DNA of 64,000 nucleotides from Undaria pinnatifida. Lineage: Eukaryota > Sar > Phaeophyceae > Laminariales > Alariaceae. The DNA lies in NCBI GenBank assembly GCA_012845835.1, contig JABAKD010000029.1:15417453-15481452 (forward strand), read 5' to 3'. The position numbers and the translations under genes were made by a program. Shown here one piece after another: positions 49,001 to 56,924 of this stretch (position 1 is its first letter; every line of letters starts with the position of its first letter). The notes beneath the pieces are model-generated. The model was not told the origin of the DNA and did no database searches. It saw only the letters and a program-made list of their open reading frames with translations.

Positions 49001-49571
49001 GCGCGAATGCATGAGGACGCGGTGTTTTAGGACGTATCAATTCGTCGTAGACGTTGACCGTGGACGAGTGTTCACACGTACCGATCCGTGGAAAGGATTA
49101 CTCTGTCTGTGGCCTAACTTGAACTATTACACAAGTGACGCGTTTGTTGCTGGCCGCTAGTGACGAAGTCGCGATGATTCACAAACGGGATGGCGTGTCA
49201 TTGGTCGTTTGAATAAGTGCAGATATAGACCAAGTACAGTATGTACCAGGTATTAAAAATATCCATACATACGTGCCGTGATGCCACCTATTGTGCAGAA
49301 ACAACGACCATTAACTATCTTACCACACAGTCCTTTCACACTACTGCGCAGCGTATGGATCAAACCGGATGGATTCACGGTACTTTACGGTAACGCCAAC
49401 AGCAATACGAAATAAACCGCAACATATGTAAGGAAACCCTCCGGAGTCGTTCGAACACTGCTCCACATTTTACTGGCAGGCACTCACCTCCCTGCGCAGC
49501 GGCTTCGTTTTCTTCAAACGAGGTGTTTCCGTGGATAAACATCTGGGATTTCAAGTAACCTTCAATTGCAC
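29951..49571 (-). CDS. Pmp-repeat polytopic membrane protein, at least ten exons (5' end not found)
   Basis: Ten exons join in frame to about 925 residues plus stop (residue numbers are approximate and start at the first exon found). Residues 1-138 are five single repeats, each on its own exon. Residues 139-246 are four fused repeats. About 247-467 is Cys-rich extracellular sequence, about 468-495 an EGF-like Cys cluster, then one TM helix (about 497-517), a cytosolic or loop segment, and about seven further hydrophobic segments up to about 870. A charged tail follows. The repeats have the GGAI...F..N pattern of chlamydial Pmp/beta-helix repeats. In brown algae and other stramenopiles proteins with such repeats followed by a polytopic C-terminus are known, mostly of undefined function; a surface adhesin or receptor role is inference. 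Missing are the start codon and signal peptide, expected beyond 49571. Introns span 95% of the locus and carry many insertions, so a decayed or split gene cannot be excluded. Confidence 0.75.
31332..31364. repeat. CACCAT hexanucleotide microsatellite
   Basis: About five and a half CACCAT/CATCAC units in the intron between the last two exons of the Pmp-repeat gene (31025-31906). Confidence 0.95.
31907..32208 (-). CDS. Pmp gene exon i, Cys cluster and first membrane helix
   Basis: 302 nt, phase 1 in, phase 0 out. Acceptor CTATGCAG before ACTGTTCC, donor TATCAG before GTGAAT. Starts with CSVCAEGYSRGIAYSCRKC, an EGF-like Cys pattern directly continuing exon h, followed by a hydrophobic helix LGLSITAALVGLLLAVLLL and a loop with CAACQDF. 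The end TIKIVVVVWQIVYQ joins in frame with FSSIAEAVYP of the last exon. Confidence 0.78.
32887..33346 (-). CDS. Pmp gene exon h, Cys-rich juxtamembrane region
   Basis: 460 nt, phase 0 in, phase 1 out. The acceptor chosen is TACTTACAG before CCCGTGG; it is the nearest one whose phase fits exon g and it avoids stops. The donor is GGTGCAT before GTGAGT. Cys-rich motifs include CSVCCPLGNPWF, CQGCSD and CYRSEACLGGSDSDKYCADG followed by YEGA. The C-x-GYEG pattern is typical of EGF-like/Cys-repeat segments ahead of the membrane domain in this protein type. The exact 5' boundary is the least certain in the model. Confidence 0.62.
33547..33749 (-). CDS. Pmp gene exon g, last repeats
   Basis: 203 nt, entering in phase 1 (acceptor TTTTCAG before GTATCGG) and leaving in phase 0 (GACGCG before GTGAGC). 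It continues GIGGAAYILGILNITSTSFV, then ANSADEEG, then VSFASNAFNCPLGEYGYG. This is the change from Pmp repeats to Cys-containing sequence. The phase at both ends agrees with the neighbouring exons as placed. Confidence 0.72.
33983..34306 (-). CDS. Pmp gene exon f, four fused repeats
   Basis: 324 nt, phase 1/1. Acceptor CACCAG before GCGCGATC, donor GATGCCG before GTGAG. It contains four consecutive repeats with GG borders: the cores are GWFTGNEA, TTFTSNTA, CVFIKNIA and STFRNNDA. Its length is close to four single-repeat exons, so it is either the ancestral multi-repeat exon or a product of intron loss. Confidence 0.82.
34307..35384. other. intron sequence, nothing recognised
   Basis: Part of the 3.1-kb intron between exons f and e of the minus-strand gene. 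Contains a short GTATGT-rich run (34369-34400). No further Pmp exon was found on either strand. Confidence 0.4.
35385..36850. mobile_element. palindromic TIR element with poly-G/poly-C core
   Basis: The left arm (35385 to about 35700) and right arm (about 36550-36850) are inverted copies: CTCCAGCTGTGAGATC-type ends, CGATCGCGCGTATTACG / CGTAATACGCGCGATCG, the sequence around GGCGACTTCCCTTG, and GAAACTATAAAACCCGTYTC. Inside, a unit with GATAAACTGATGCAT, CCGTCAGATTT and GTTTCCGCGCACAGA-like words occurs at least three times in the right half. G-rich runs (35725-35880) face C-rich runs (35940-36150, 36455-36545). The termini end in AT-rich TATATTATAAAAA sequence, so the exact boundary and TSD cannot be fixed. 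No transposase. It lies in an intron of the Pmp-repeat gene. Confidence 0.75.
36851..37433. other. intron sequence, nothing recognised
   Basis: Minus-strand frame 36855-37367 is open for 170 codons but has no motif and no splice-compatible relation to the Pmp exons. Confidence 0.35.
37434..37511 (-). CDS. Pmp gene exon e, one repeat
   Basis: 78 nt, acceptor TGCAG before GGGCTATA, donor GGAG before GTAAG, phase 1/1. Encodes AIYQSGSNLMISGI then TTFVENAAATGG. It is two codons shorter than the other single-repeat exons but keeps the FxxNxA core. Confidence 0.82.
37512..38604. other. intron sequence, nothing recognised
   Basis: Overlapping frames at 37838-38275 (minus) and 37914-38360 (plus) are GC-rich shadows of each other without motifs. 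No repeat exon was found. Confidence 0.35.
38605..39258 (+). repeat. inverted dispersed module, copy A
   Basis: About 650 bp, homologous in opposite orientation to 45405-46045. Shared words: GAGGGCCAGTTTTATCC, ATTGGTCTACACACGCA, TTGGCCGCGTCGACGACCAC, GATCGAGGCGATCAAACGC, GAAAACCGACC, and at the end GCCTGGGCCG, AAAAGAAAGGAGA and CGACGATGC followed by AGCCGTCGCTCTTGTCTGCT. The last part includes an ATG at 39216 opening MRAVALVCSSVFVS, which resembles the start of a signal peptide. The module may therefore be a duplicated 5' gene end, or a transposon end. Confidence 0.78.
39259..39995. other. intron sequence, nothing recognised
   Basis: Between inverted module A and exon d. Short frames only. 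Confidence 0.35.
39996..40079 (-). CDS. Pmp gene exon d, one repeat
   Basis: 84 nt, acceptor CTCGCAG before GTGCAATG, donor GGAG before GTAAG, phase 1/1. Encodes AMYATRGSAVILDGN then TYFALNSVRFDGG. It is separated from exon c by a 6-kb intron holding the Ty3/gypsy remnant and one of the inverted modules. Confidence 0.83.
40080..40634. other. intron sequence, nothing recognised
   Basis: Between exon d and the Ty3/gypsy remnant. No LTR-like duplication of this sequence was found downstream of the remnant. Confidence 0.35.
40635..42542 (+). pseudogene. Ty3/gypsy-type integrase region with in-frame stops
   Basis: One plus-strand frame runs about 1.9 kb with no frameshift but with stop codons at 41106 (TAG), 41565 (TAG), about 41663 (TAA) and about 41871 (TAG). 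In order it shows a zinc-binding end HCLKCQARK, then the DDE core with SVDYFGPLP, ILSDNGLQF and GGVERVNHT (the three catalytic acidic residues are present), a linker region, and a C-terminal segment GAHVWYRGDDGLWWLGEIST resembling an SH3/Tudor-like fold. RT and RNase H are absent upstream, and no LTRs were found. It lies in the intron between exons c and d of the Pmp gene, antisense to it. Confidence 0.85.
42709..42912 (+). repeat. two tandem 102-bp units after the gypsy remnant
   Basis: CAGWGCCGGSCCAGGGTTCG starts at 42709 and 42811, with a third partial start at 42913. Each unit contains TCTGAGGCGCAGGGCTGTCG and TTTTCCGTCGTTGTTCAATT. The 102-bp period is a multiple of three and keeps a frame open, but no domain is encoded. 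Two further local duplications follow (TTTTTTTCGGCTAAACACTT near 43023 and 43062; CGGCGGTA-GGCAGGTT at 43304 and 43364). Confidence 0.85.
43570..45404. other. intron sequence, nothing recognised
   Basis: Starts with GATACGGCCTCGAAAGGCCT (about 43596), which resembles GATACGGTATCGAAAGGCCT at about 40723, so the gypsy-like segment is loosely bracketed by one short repeat. The rest, 43640-45404, holds only short frames. Confidence 0.35.
45405..46045 (-). repeat. inverted dispersed module, copy B
   Basis: Reverse-orientation copy of 38605-39258. Copy B keeps the ATG (45458 on the minus strand) and MQAVALVCS, but a 2-bp difference in TGCTC(TC)GTCGG shifts the frame relative to copy A. It lies on the same strand as the Pmp-repeat gene, in the intron between exons c and d. 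Divergence between the copies is substantial, perhaps 25%, and includes indels. Confidence 0.78.
46191..46274 (-). CDS. Pmp gene exon c, one repeat
   Basis: 84 nt, acceptor CTCGCAG before GTGCCGTA, donor GGAG before GTAAG, phase 1/1. Encodes AVNVDQDSIVNIDGN then TFFSGNSAEDYGG. It is the closest relative of exon b (shared NIDGxT and FxNSA), suggesting local exon duplication. Confidence 0.83.
46275..49487. other. introns between the first three located exons, nothing else recognised
   Basis: Excluding exon b (47095-47178), this DNA carries short frames without motifs. A small duplication (ATCGTTTGAAGGTTCATA at about 47967 and 47985) is present. Confidence 0.4.
47095..47178 (-). CDS. Pmp gene exon b, one repeat
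   Basis: 84 nt, acceptor TCGCAG before GTGCCATC, donor GGAG before GTAAG, phase 1/1. Encodes AIHVDYDCVTSIDG then TTHFFNNSAASFGG. Equivalent in length and position to the other single-repeat exons. Confidence 0.83.
49488..49571 (-). CDS. Pmp gene exon a, one repeat
   Basis: 84 nt bounded by GCAG before GTGCAATT and by GGAG before GTGAG. Phase 1 at both ends, so each junction rebuilds a Gly codon. Translation has AIEGYLKSQMFIHGN then TSFEENEA and ends QGG. It shows the FxxN core and GGAI border of Pmp repeats. The 5'-most exon found. Confidence 0.8.
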
Positions 49572-49600
49572 CTGCAAACAAGTAAGCGGGGAAAACGCCC

Positions 49601-49995
49601 TGTTGGTTATATAGGACAACCCACTGGCAGTTGGCCATATAGCACTACCCACTGGCACACGTACACTACGTGTGCCAATGGGTAGTGCTATATAACCAAC
49701 AAGAGCTATATGTCGTGGGTTCGAATCCCACCTACTTCATATTTCCGCCTTTTTCCGGGCTAAGAAAAAAAAAATAACATCTTTGCGAGCGTGCGCGCTG
49801 GAGAAGCGAATGATCATGATTGTTTGCTCCTGGTACTGGCGAGGGGAGAGCCCCTGAGATGCCTGTTACGAGGTCGGTGAGAGTCAATTGACGGACTCGC
49901 AAACATTTCTTTTGTTGGACATTTATTTAGAACTACCCACTGGTCCACGTAGTCACGTGACTACGCGGGCCAGTGGGTAGTGTTATATAATCAAC
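49601..49995. repeat. two hairpins built from one short motif
   Basis: A motif GCCAGTGGGTAGTGCTATAT followed by AACCAACA occurs five times: inverted at 49601-49630, 49635-49658 and 49930-49949, direct at 49671-49701 and 49968-49995. Inverted and direct copies form a perfect-looking hairpin at 49637-49693 (loop near GTACAC) and another at 49931-49987 centred on TCACGTGA. It is just upstream (on the minus strand) of exon a. Confidence 0.85.
49715..49739 (+). other. isolated tRNA-like T-arm
   Basis: GTGGG-TTCGAAT-CCCAC forms a 5-bp stem with a 7-nt loop and contains an exact RNA polymerase III B-box core (GGTTCGAATCC), followed by CTACTTCA in the position of an acceptor strand. No matching 5' acceptor strand (GAAGTAG) or cloverleaf was found upstream, so it is not a complete tRNA. 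A tRNA-derived short interspersed element or tRNA fragment is likely. Confidence 0.6.
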
Positions 49996-52539
49996 ATGTC
50001 CTTTGCGATTTGCAGACCATGATCCCAGACCTATATCACAGATTTGGCACAGCTTCTTAATTCTCCAGCAGTATCGCGCATCTGGGATTTCCCTCGAACT
50101 GGACGCGAATGAAAGTATTCCGCATGCTGTTCTACAGCAATTTTGCTATATTTTAGGCGTGCGACGATCAATGGCCAATCGTTCCATGGCAGCATTTAAT
50201 TACCCAGCGACCCCGGGGGACCTCTCAGAACGGCAGCCCAAGCGGGTCTGAGTGAAGGTGTTGCAGATGAGGCGAGTGATGCTCGAGACACCTCTAAAGC
50301 CGCAGAATACACCACCTACTGCGGGCGCGGCTCGACGTAACCACTGGCGAACACGCGCGGAGAAATAAACACCGCGTGCGACGAACCCTGCCTTGAAGCC
50401 TAGTTACAGTAAGTTGGTGCAAGCTCAAACCACGAGATTTTGGTGCAAGTGATTCAGATCGGTTCGACAATGAGGTTTTCCTGGTTTCAAGGGTGTGGAA
50501 ATATAAATTGATTCGCCACATATTTGACTGGAAGCCTTCATGTCCAGATTACTGTGGTCTTAGGTTGCACGGCATAGGGTCTAGACGCTGTAGCTACCTC
50601 GAAAAACAGGCGGCCCGAAACGCTCAAGCTTTACCATGGCTCATGGTTGACGCGTTAGCAAGATAACTATCACGCGCCAAGACCCATCACTTCCCCCATG
50701 CTTACTTGCCGATTACTTGGGATGTAAGGATCCGAGAAAGTGATATAAACCTTATGCGCACAACGATATGAGTTTTGGGGCTAATGGCTCTTTTCAAGCA
50801 GACAATGTTGTGGCTTCCTTAACCGCGTACGGGCGCCATGCACAGCAGCGCCTGCGGGGAAAACAGGGCGAGCTCGACCTCGAGACGGGGTGCGACGCGA
50901 CTATCACGGAGAGCTGCACAATATTTCCAGCGTATCCGGCGGAATTTAGATGCTTCGTATCATTTGAAAAACAAAATAATGTGGGTCTGGGGCATGCGGC
51001 AAGAAACATCGCGTTTTCTTGTAATCGTCCACTTAGATGTCGAGGTGGTGGAAGAGTTGGGAAGGTTTGGCGGATCACACAGACAGGTCACAAGTTGTCC
51101 AGCTTACATGGTGCCGAACGAGCGTAACGTTGGTGTTATGAGACGGTCTACGGTTTTGCTGGGTATGTGTCCTAACCCTATGGTGATAGTGGTGGTGGTG
51201 GTGATAGCCTTTCGTCCACCCCCCACTGCATGTGGACGATCTGTCCAACAGTGTGGATGGGTGGAAATAACTGTTTTGTTTGTGAAGAACACCCCCTCCC
51301 GATCAACCCGGCTGGTCAAATCGGACATATCACGAGCAAACTCTACGAGTTCGAAACGGTTTTGGACGCGGCCAGGGGTGGATGGACAGCACAAAGAGGG
51401 ACGTCTGTACCCGCCGGGTTGGTTGAAATTGGCTCCGGGTTGGTTGTGTTGAGGGACCAGTATCGATGCACAGGCAGATATACACACGCCGAAAGAACTT
51501 CTCCGCTTTTATTTTATGCCAGCCTATGTTCAAACGTTTTCGGATTTTTTCTCGCAGACAACCTGGACACAGCTGACCGTTAGATACAGAGGCTTTGTCG
51601 CTGCGCTGTCGCTGCTCCTCATTATACGATTTTACTCGGCTCGCGATGATGCATTGGATGGGACCCAAACAAGCAAGTAACTGCTGGTAAATCTTATCGT
51701 TTTGTTTCGCGTGGCTTGTGCTGGTGCCCTCCCAAGGCTATTGAACACTGAACAGCAGTAAACTGTTGTACACGCTTTACGTACGGCACCTGTATACCAA
51801 GCCATCCTTAAACGCTACATTACCAGGTACTTGTTGTACCAAGTAACATAACAAGGCTTTTACCTATGACAAGGATGGTCTTTAACGCTACGCCCCTCGG
51901 AGGTTGGTTTTAAAAACATTGTAGGGTTTGGGCGCGCGGGGTGTGCTATATGCTGTATATGGCGTGTGGCACGCTTTGCTAGTACGCACTGCCGTGGCTT
52001 TTTAGCCGTGACCGAGTGGCGCATGATGGCTAGGTATAGGCTATGACGATCGCCAGATAATTAATAAATATGTGTATATATATCGATGGCTGGATAGTAT
52101 GATATATGTATATACTGCGTAGCTAAGCATGTGGCACCAACTTACCATTTAGCATCACGGCGTGGATGGCAAGATTTGCTCACGTTCTCTACGTATCCTC
52201 GCTTCGTATGAAGGTCGTTGTACATCGTCTCCTAAAAACGACGGCAACTGGTAAACTATGTCACCCCTTTTTGCCAGATTATATACTTCTTCTACACTCA
52301 TATACTCCATGTCATATACTACATGGCATATACGACGCATGCTACGATAGAGGGTTCACATTTTCTTTTCTGAGGATGCTCACTTAAAGAGCTTTCTACC
52401 TCGACCAAGACATGATTTTTGAGCAAGCTGAAAATGCAACTTCTTGACGAACAAACTCAAGGTCTAGGTACCAAAAACATTACCATTGCGTGAAACGTTT
52501 GACTATTATGGTCTATTTCCGACGAATTTGGGTTATGGT
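49996..52539. other. no gene recognised
   Basis: This is where the missing 5' exons of the minus-strand gene would be expected, but no signal-peptide exon or further Pmp repeat was found. Frames at 50838-51452 (plus, 204 codons) and 51104-51487 (minus) overlap and have no motifs. Contains a GTGGTG-type microsatellite near 51187-51203. Confidence 0.4.
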
Positions 52540-52558
52540 TAACCCTAACCCTAACCCC
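52540..52558. repeat. short interstitial telomere-like tract
   Basis: About three CCCTAA units preceded by GGGTTATGGTTAA, which is a weak inverted partner. Too short to be a telomere; it is a possible scar of repair or fusion, or chance. Confidence 0.6.
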
Positions 52559-53084
52559 ATTCTTCAGAGAATAATTCAGAAACGAAATGTGATCCCTCCA
52601 TCGCAGAACGCGTGATAAAAACGTCATATAACGGTCGGTATGTGTCTACTCGTGTATCAAACATCTACGTCGTATGTGAAGTTTTAAGTCGTTGGGATAT
52701 ACATAATTCCTTTTATATCATATGTATACATCGCATGGTACAAACTACGCCGTAGTTCTAAGGAGAGTCGCTGACCTATAGTCTATATTCGTGGTAGTCT
52801 TTCCTGGGTGGCAAGAGGTATAATCCGTTTTTCCATGCGCGAGAAGTGAGACGTATGCACCAGTATGGACCTGGCACATCGTAGGCTGACTCCCAATTTC
52901 ACCTTTATATGTTTCTGGCGGAGGCATGAATTGCGTCAGCTGTAATATGTGCGTGTTCTACCTTTGGCTTGTTTGTGTTTTTTTACTGGGGGTATTCTTC
53001 AGTCCCAGAATGACTGGAGCCTGTCCTGTGACCACGGACTTGATTATGCGAGTTAATGTGAGAACAACAGCAACAACAACAACA
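52559..53084. other. no gene recognised
   Basis: A partial match to the TIR family (CTAAGGAGAGTCGCTGACCTAT, near 52758) lies here, corresponding to the subterminal GGGGAGTCGCCGACCTAT of the 36.7-kb copy. Confidence 0.4.
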
Positions 53085-53205
53085 ATCCTTATTGAGGACA
53101 CACATCCAGCAATACGCGCGATCGCAGTATCGCACGCAGCGTGCAGAGATGAATTTCGACGGAGTCTTCGATCTCACAGCTGGAGTGTATTTTTTTATAA
53201 TATTA
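53085..53205 (+). repeat. TIR-family terminal fragment, copy 4
   Basis: Contains TATTGAGGACACACA, AATACGCGCGATCGCAGTAT, GATGAATTTCGACG and CACAGCTGGAGTGTATTTTT. It is more diverged than the 36.8-kb copy. Confidence 0.82.
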
Positions 53206-53899
53206 TATCAAGCGCTCAGAAACGGCCTCACGTGGTAGCCTAAGTGAACCGAGAAATTTGCGAGGTTGACGGCAACTTCCGCAAGTACGCTTGTCTGAAC
53301 ACGTCGACTCTCAGTAGATTTCGACCTGTTGGACCATCCAGATGCGCGGGTGTTCGGCGCATCGCCTTGCTTATGAAGCACGGTGGGTAGAGAGCATAAT
53401 CGATGAACCGCGTTGCCGGGTGCAGGCTGGCTCGCGGAGATATAAGTTACGATATCCGGAGCGCCATCACGCCGAGAAGTGTACATTTTTATAGAAGTAG
53501 AGTGAAGGAGTGAAGGGTCACTCAGGAGCTTTCCACTCAGGCACGCGGTGACCCTGATCATGATAATAGAGACCCCATATTAAATATTTATTTCATCCGC
53601 TGGGGAAACCATAGGTTCCACCGCATTTCCGAAGACGCGTAATACTGTTTCACAAACCACCAATAGTATACCAATCATTCTTTGACACGAGCACAAACCA
53701 ACACGACTCACCCTGGTATGCTTTTTTATGCCTCCTTTGAAACTTGTTCGAGTCCCTCAAGGATGCCAATGTGATGCATGAAGAATGGTTTTTAATGTTA
53801 AAAAACTTCAAAAGCTATAAAAGATTGGTACAGCCGTATCGGCGTTAGGCGTTTTAGAACCAGTAGGTAAAGACGATAAAGACAAATCACGAAAAGACT
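53206..53899. other. no gene recognised
   Basis: Short frames only; a 117-codon minus-strand frame at 53208-53561 has no motif. Confidence 0.4.
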
Positions 53900-54318
53900 T
53901 CTCCCCCCTCCCCTCTCGCCCTCTCCTTCCCCGCCACTACCACCCTCGCCTAGACCTAGCACCGCTCGTACAGCAAGATACTAAACATTTGTTTGACCTA
54001 AGCTGTTGGAAATCACCGATTTTGCGACTTATACGATATATATGATAAACTGATGCATTCTTTCCACAGCCGTCAGATTTTATCCCCCTCAAAAACGGAT
54101 TTGATAGTTTTTGCGCATCGATTGATTAACATCGCCCAGTCGAGTCTGGTGCAAGCTACACTGTAGCTTCAAGGGGGAGTCCCCGGCCAATATCGTTAGT
54201 GAGGACACACAACCCGTAATACGCGCGAGCGGAGTATCACACAGCTTGCAAATATGAGTTTCGACAACATCTTCGAAGTCACAGCCGGAGTGTATTTTTA
54301 CTTTTATAATATAGACTG
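53900..54318 (+). repeat. TIR-family right half, copy 5
   Basis: Corresponds to the right half of the 35385-36850 element: a C-rich run, then CGCCTAGACCTAGCAC, GATAAACTGATGCATTCTTT, CCGTCAGATTTTATCCCCCT, CAAGGGGGAGTCCCCGGCC, GGACACACAACCCGTAATAC and the CAGCCGGAGTGTATTTTTAC terminus. The left arm is absent, so this is a half element. Confidence 0.83.
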
Positions 54319-54936
54319 TGTCTTCTGGTTAACCGCGTTTTTTTCTGGTTAAATCACTTCGATTAACCAGTTCAAACCGACCAAAAACCGCGTTAATTTT
54401 CGCCGAAAACGTTTACTCGGGCATGCCTTCTGGGTTTCCAATAACCGGTTCAAACCGTTTTTGTTCTTAAAGGTGCCCACCTCTGCTCCTACGATAGCAC
54501 TGTGGTCGAGCCACGGTTCTTGGCGGCTACAATCCGTGTTAGTCGTGACCGATAGTCTGCACGTTGGCCTTGTCAAAGACGTACCACACACGAAGTTTGG
54601 TTGTATTTTAATTTCCACCGATGGTGGCCAGCGTTTGAGCAATTTGAGCGCGGTCCGCTGTTCGGGTGGCCGTGACATGAGAACGTCGTTTGATAATTGA
54701 CTACAACAACTGCTAGGATACGTGGCAGCGACACCTCTCCTGTACAAATTCGAAAATGTCGGTGCCTTTTTGTCACGTGCTGCACAATGCTGTTTTTCAA
54801 TAGGCTCGGCGATGCTTCCGTTCAAGGAACGACTTCACAACAAGCGCAAACTCATGAACGAGGCGAAAACAGTGCTGAGAAATGTCCTTGGGATGTTGTG
54901 ACAAAAGAGCTAAACTATCAAAGGATTATGAAGCTA
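54319..54936. other. no gene recognised
   Basis: Two partly overlapping frames (54349-54825 minus, 54461-54700 plus). The minus frame of 158 codons is Arg/Lys/Thr-rich without a recognisable domain. Confidence 0.35.
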
Positions 54937-56228
54937 CAGTAGCGGCTACGGTTTAAGCGAAAATGTTCAAGAGAAAGTACGGGTTCAAGAGAGGTAAACT
55001 GACTGGCACGACCAGAATCGATTTAAGAGAGAACTGGTCTTATGTCTAGGATTTTCTCATAAATCGAGCTGCTGGAAATCACACCACGCAGCCAACACAC
55101 ACGTCAGGGCCTTGCCACATCGAATTTCGATTTTTTTGATAGAATTAAATTAGTTAGCGTCTGATTGGTCAAGAAATGAATCACCAAGCAGGCATTCTTA
55201 ATTTTTTTACCAAAAATCAAATTCAACAAACAAGTAAAACAAGACTTTCTCGGTCGAATTTAGTCGAAAATCGAAATTCAATTTAGGGAATTTGTCCGCC
55301 TAGACATGGCTTGTTCTGTGTAACCGAAGCCGGCCACGCGAATTGGTGCCATGTCGTCGGCTGATTGAGAGGCGAGAAGCCAACATTGCGAGAGGTAGGA
55401 CCACCGAAGCGGCCGCAGCGCGGCCTCCGAAGATCCTAAGCACAGCGTAGACCGCCTGCGACGCTTCGAAAGCAACCGAGACCGCCGCAAACCCAGTTTT
55501 TCGTCGCCCTGCATGTCGAAAGTTACACGACCAACTACCACATGATGACTTCGCTCAGAAGTTCAACCGCTATATCCCCGTCGCTGCTGCCTGTGTCGGG
55601 CGGCGGCGGGGCGCCAGCCCATCCAAGAGACGCCTAGAGATATAGCCCCGAAGCCGCTGCCGGCAAAAACAATCTGCCGCTAACCGCAGCGCTCCGGAGA
55701 GGACGCGAGCCATCGCTCGCCTCGGTCGTTGCCCACGGGTGTTCGTTGACCCTTTTGCGTTTTTTTATTTCTTTCATTCCCTAGAACGCACTGCGCCGTT
55801 TCTTGATAAGAATCAAAGTTGTTTTTTTTCGTGCCTTTTCCACAAAATTAAAATAAAAACGAAATTCGATTTGGCAAGTTCCTAGTTAGTTCGAGCCCTC
55901 ACACACACAGCTGCAGACACCATGCCCTGCGCAGCGGGCAGTCGCTGCACAGCTGTTCCCGACCACACGCCAGGCCCACGAAGTTCACAAATCACAAATG
56001 CAGAGGCGCCTGCGGGCAGTACCTCCATGGCACTTGCGGTGTGGTGGACCCGCTCGGGACCAGCGAGATGCACCGCATTTGCCACACTTGTGCGACCTCC
56101 CGGGAGAGCGAGATATGATCTAAGAGAATATTATCTTATACCGTAGCCAAAACAGTATAACAGAAAGCCGGATTTAAGAGAGGTAAACTAGGCTGGCACG
56201 GACCTCTCTTAAACCGTAGCCGCTACTG
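54937..56228. mobile_element. Tc1/mariner-like non-autonomous element
   Basis: Left end CAGTAGCGGCTACGGTTTAA and right end, inverted, CAGTAGCGGCTACGGTTTAA: the 20 bp are identical. TA dinucleotides flank both ends (54935-54936 and 56229-56230). A CAGT start and a TA duplication are the hallmark of Tc1/mariner elements. Subterminal words AAGAGAGGTAAACT and CTGGCACG recur near both ends. The 1.29-kb interior has no DDE/D transposase; the minus frame at 55278-55541 has no motif. Confidence 0.85.
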
Positions 56229-56409
56229 TACATGTGTTGCTGGTGGCAGGTGTAGTGCTGTGGGGTAACGGAAGGAGGCAGCGTCCAAATGTGAGGTCCT
56301 GAGAGGCCAGGGGTGCACCAACCGAGTCCCCTCATGAAAAATACATAGTTCAAAGAAATGACTTGCAGCGGGATATTGTTCCCGCACCAAAAAAATCATG
56401 GGAGTTTCA

Positions 56410-56843
56410 TGTTCGATATAGCTTGCCTCAACGAACAAAGTAGGAACAACGATGGTCACGGAGGATCGTCCGACGGGGTATTGTGGGATTACCCGACGGT
56501 GCATTGCGGAATATTATAACGTTGGAAAGACACGTGGAATAGCCCTGGAGGTCCTTGTAGACTGTTCCTGGAACCAATCTAGGAACACGTGAAAATATGA
56601 GAATGGAGCACCTGGAGTATTTGGGAATTTAGAGGCTTTGAGAATATTGCCTGGTGTAGAGCGAGATGGCTTCGCCCACTCGCCTCACTCCATCTCCTTC
56701 CCTCTTATCAGCATCCGGGACCAACCAATAAAGACATATATATACCATCTTCTTCACACTGTGTGTTGCAGTGAAGCTCGCGGCCTGAGACTGGGCTGCT
56801 GGGAGCACATTATTATTCTTCGCATAACCGATTCAATCCAACA
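56410..56843 (+). repeat. 5' LTR of the copia element
   Basis: Begins TGTTCGATATAGCTTG, ends ATTCAATCCAACA. Contains CCAATAAAGACAT (possible polyadenylation signal AATAAA at about 56727) and GCAACACACAGTG in reverse complement. GTTAAC immediately follows the LTR, as in the other copy. Confidence 0.93.
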
Positions 56844-56924
56844 CGTTAACGGGGTTTTACTACTGGAATCGGAACAATGCCTGGAAGTGAGCATGACTAA
56901 GAGGAGGCCGGCTCACAAGAAGAA

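Noticed and set aside
49660-49740. Complete tRNA gene
   Set aside because: T-arm is perfect, but no 5' acceptor strand pairs with CTACTTC and the anticodon arm does not fold with a 7-nt loop.
52540-52558. True telomere or chromosome end
   Set aside because: Only about three units, with ordinary sequence and transposons on both sides.
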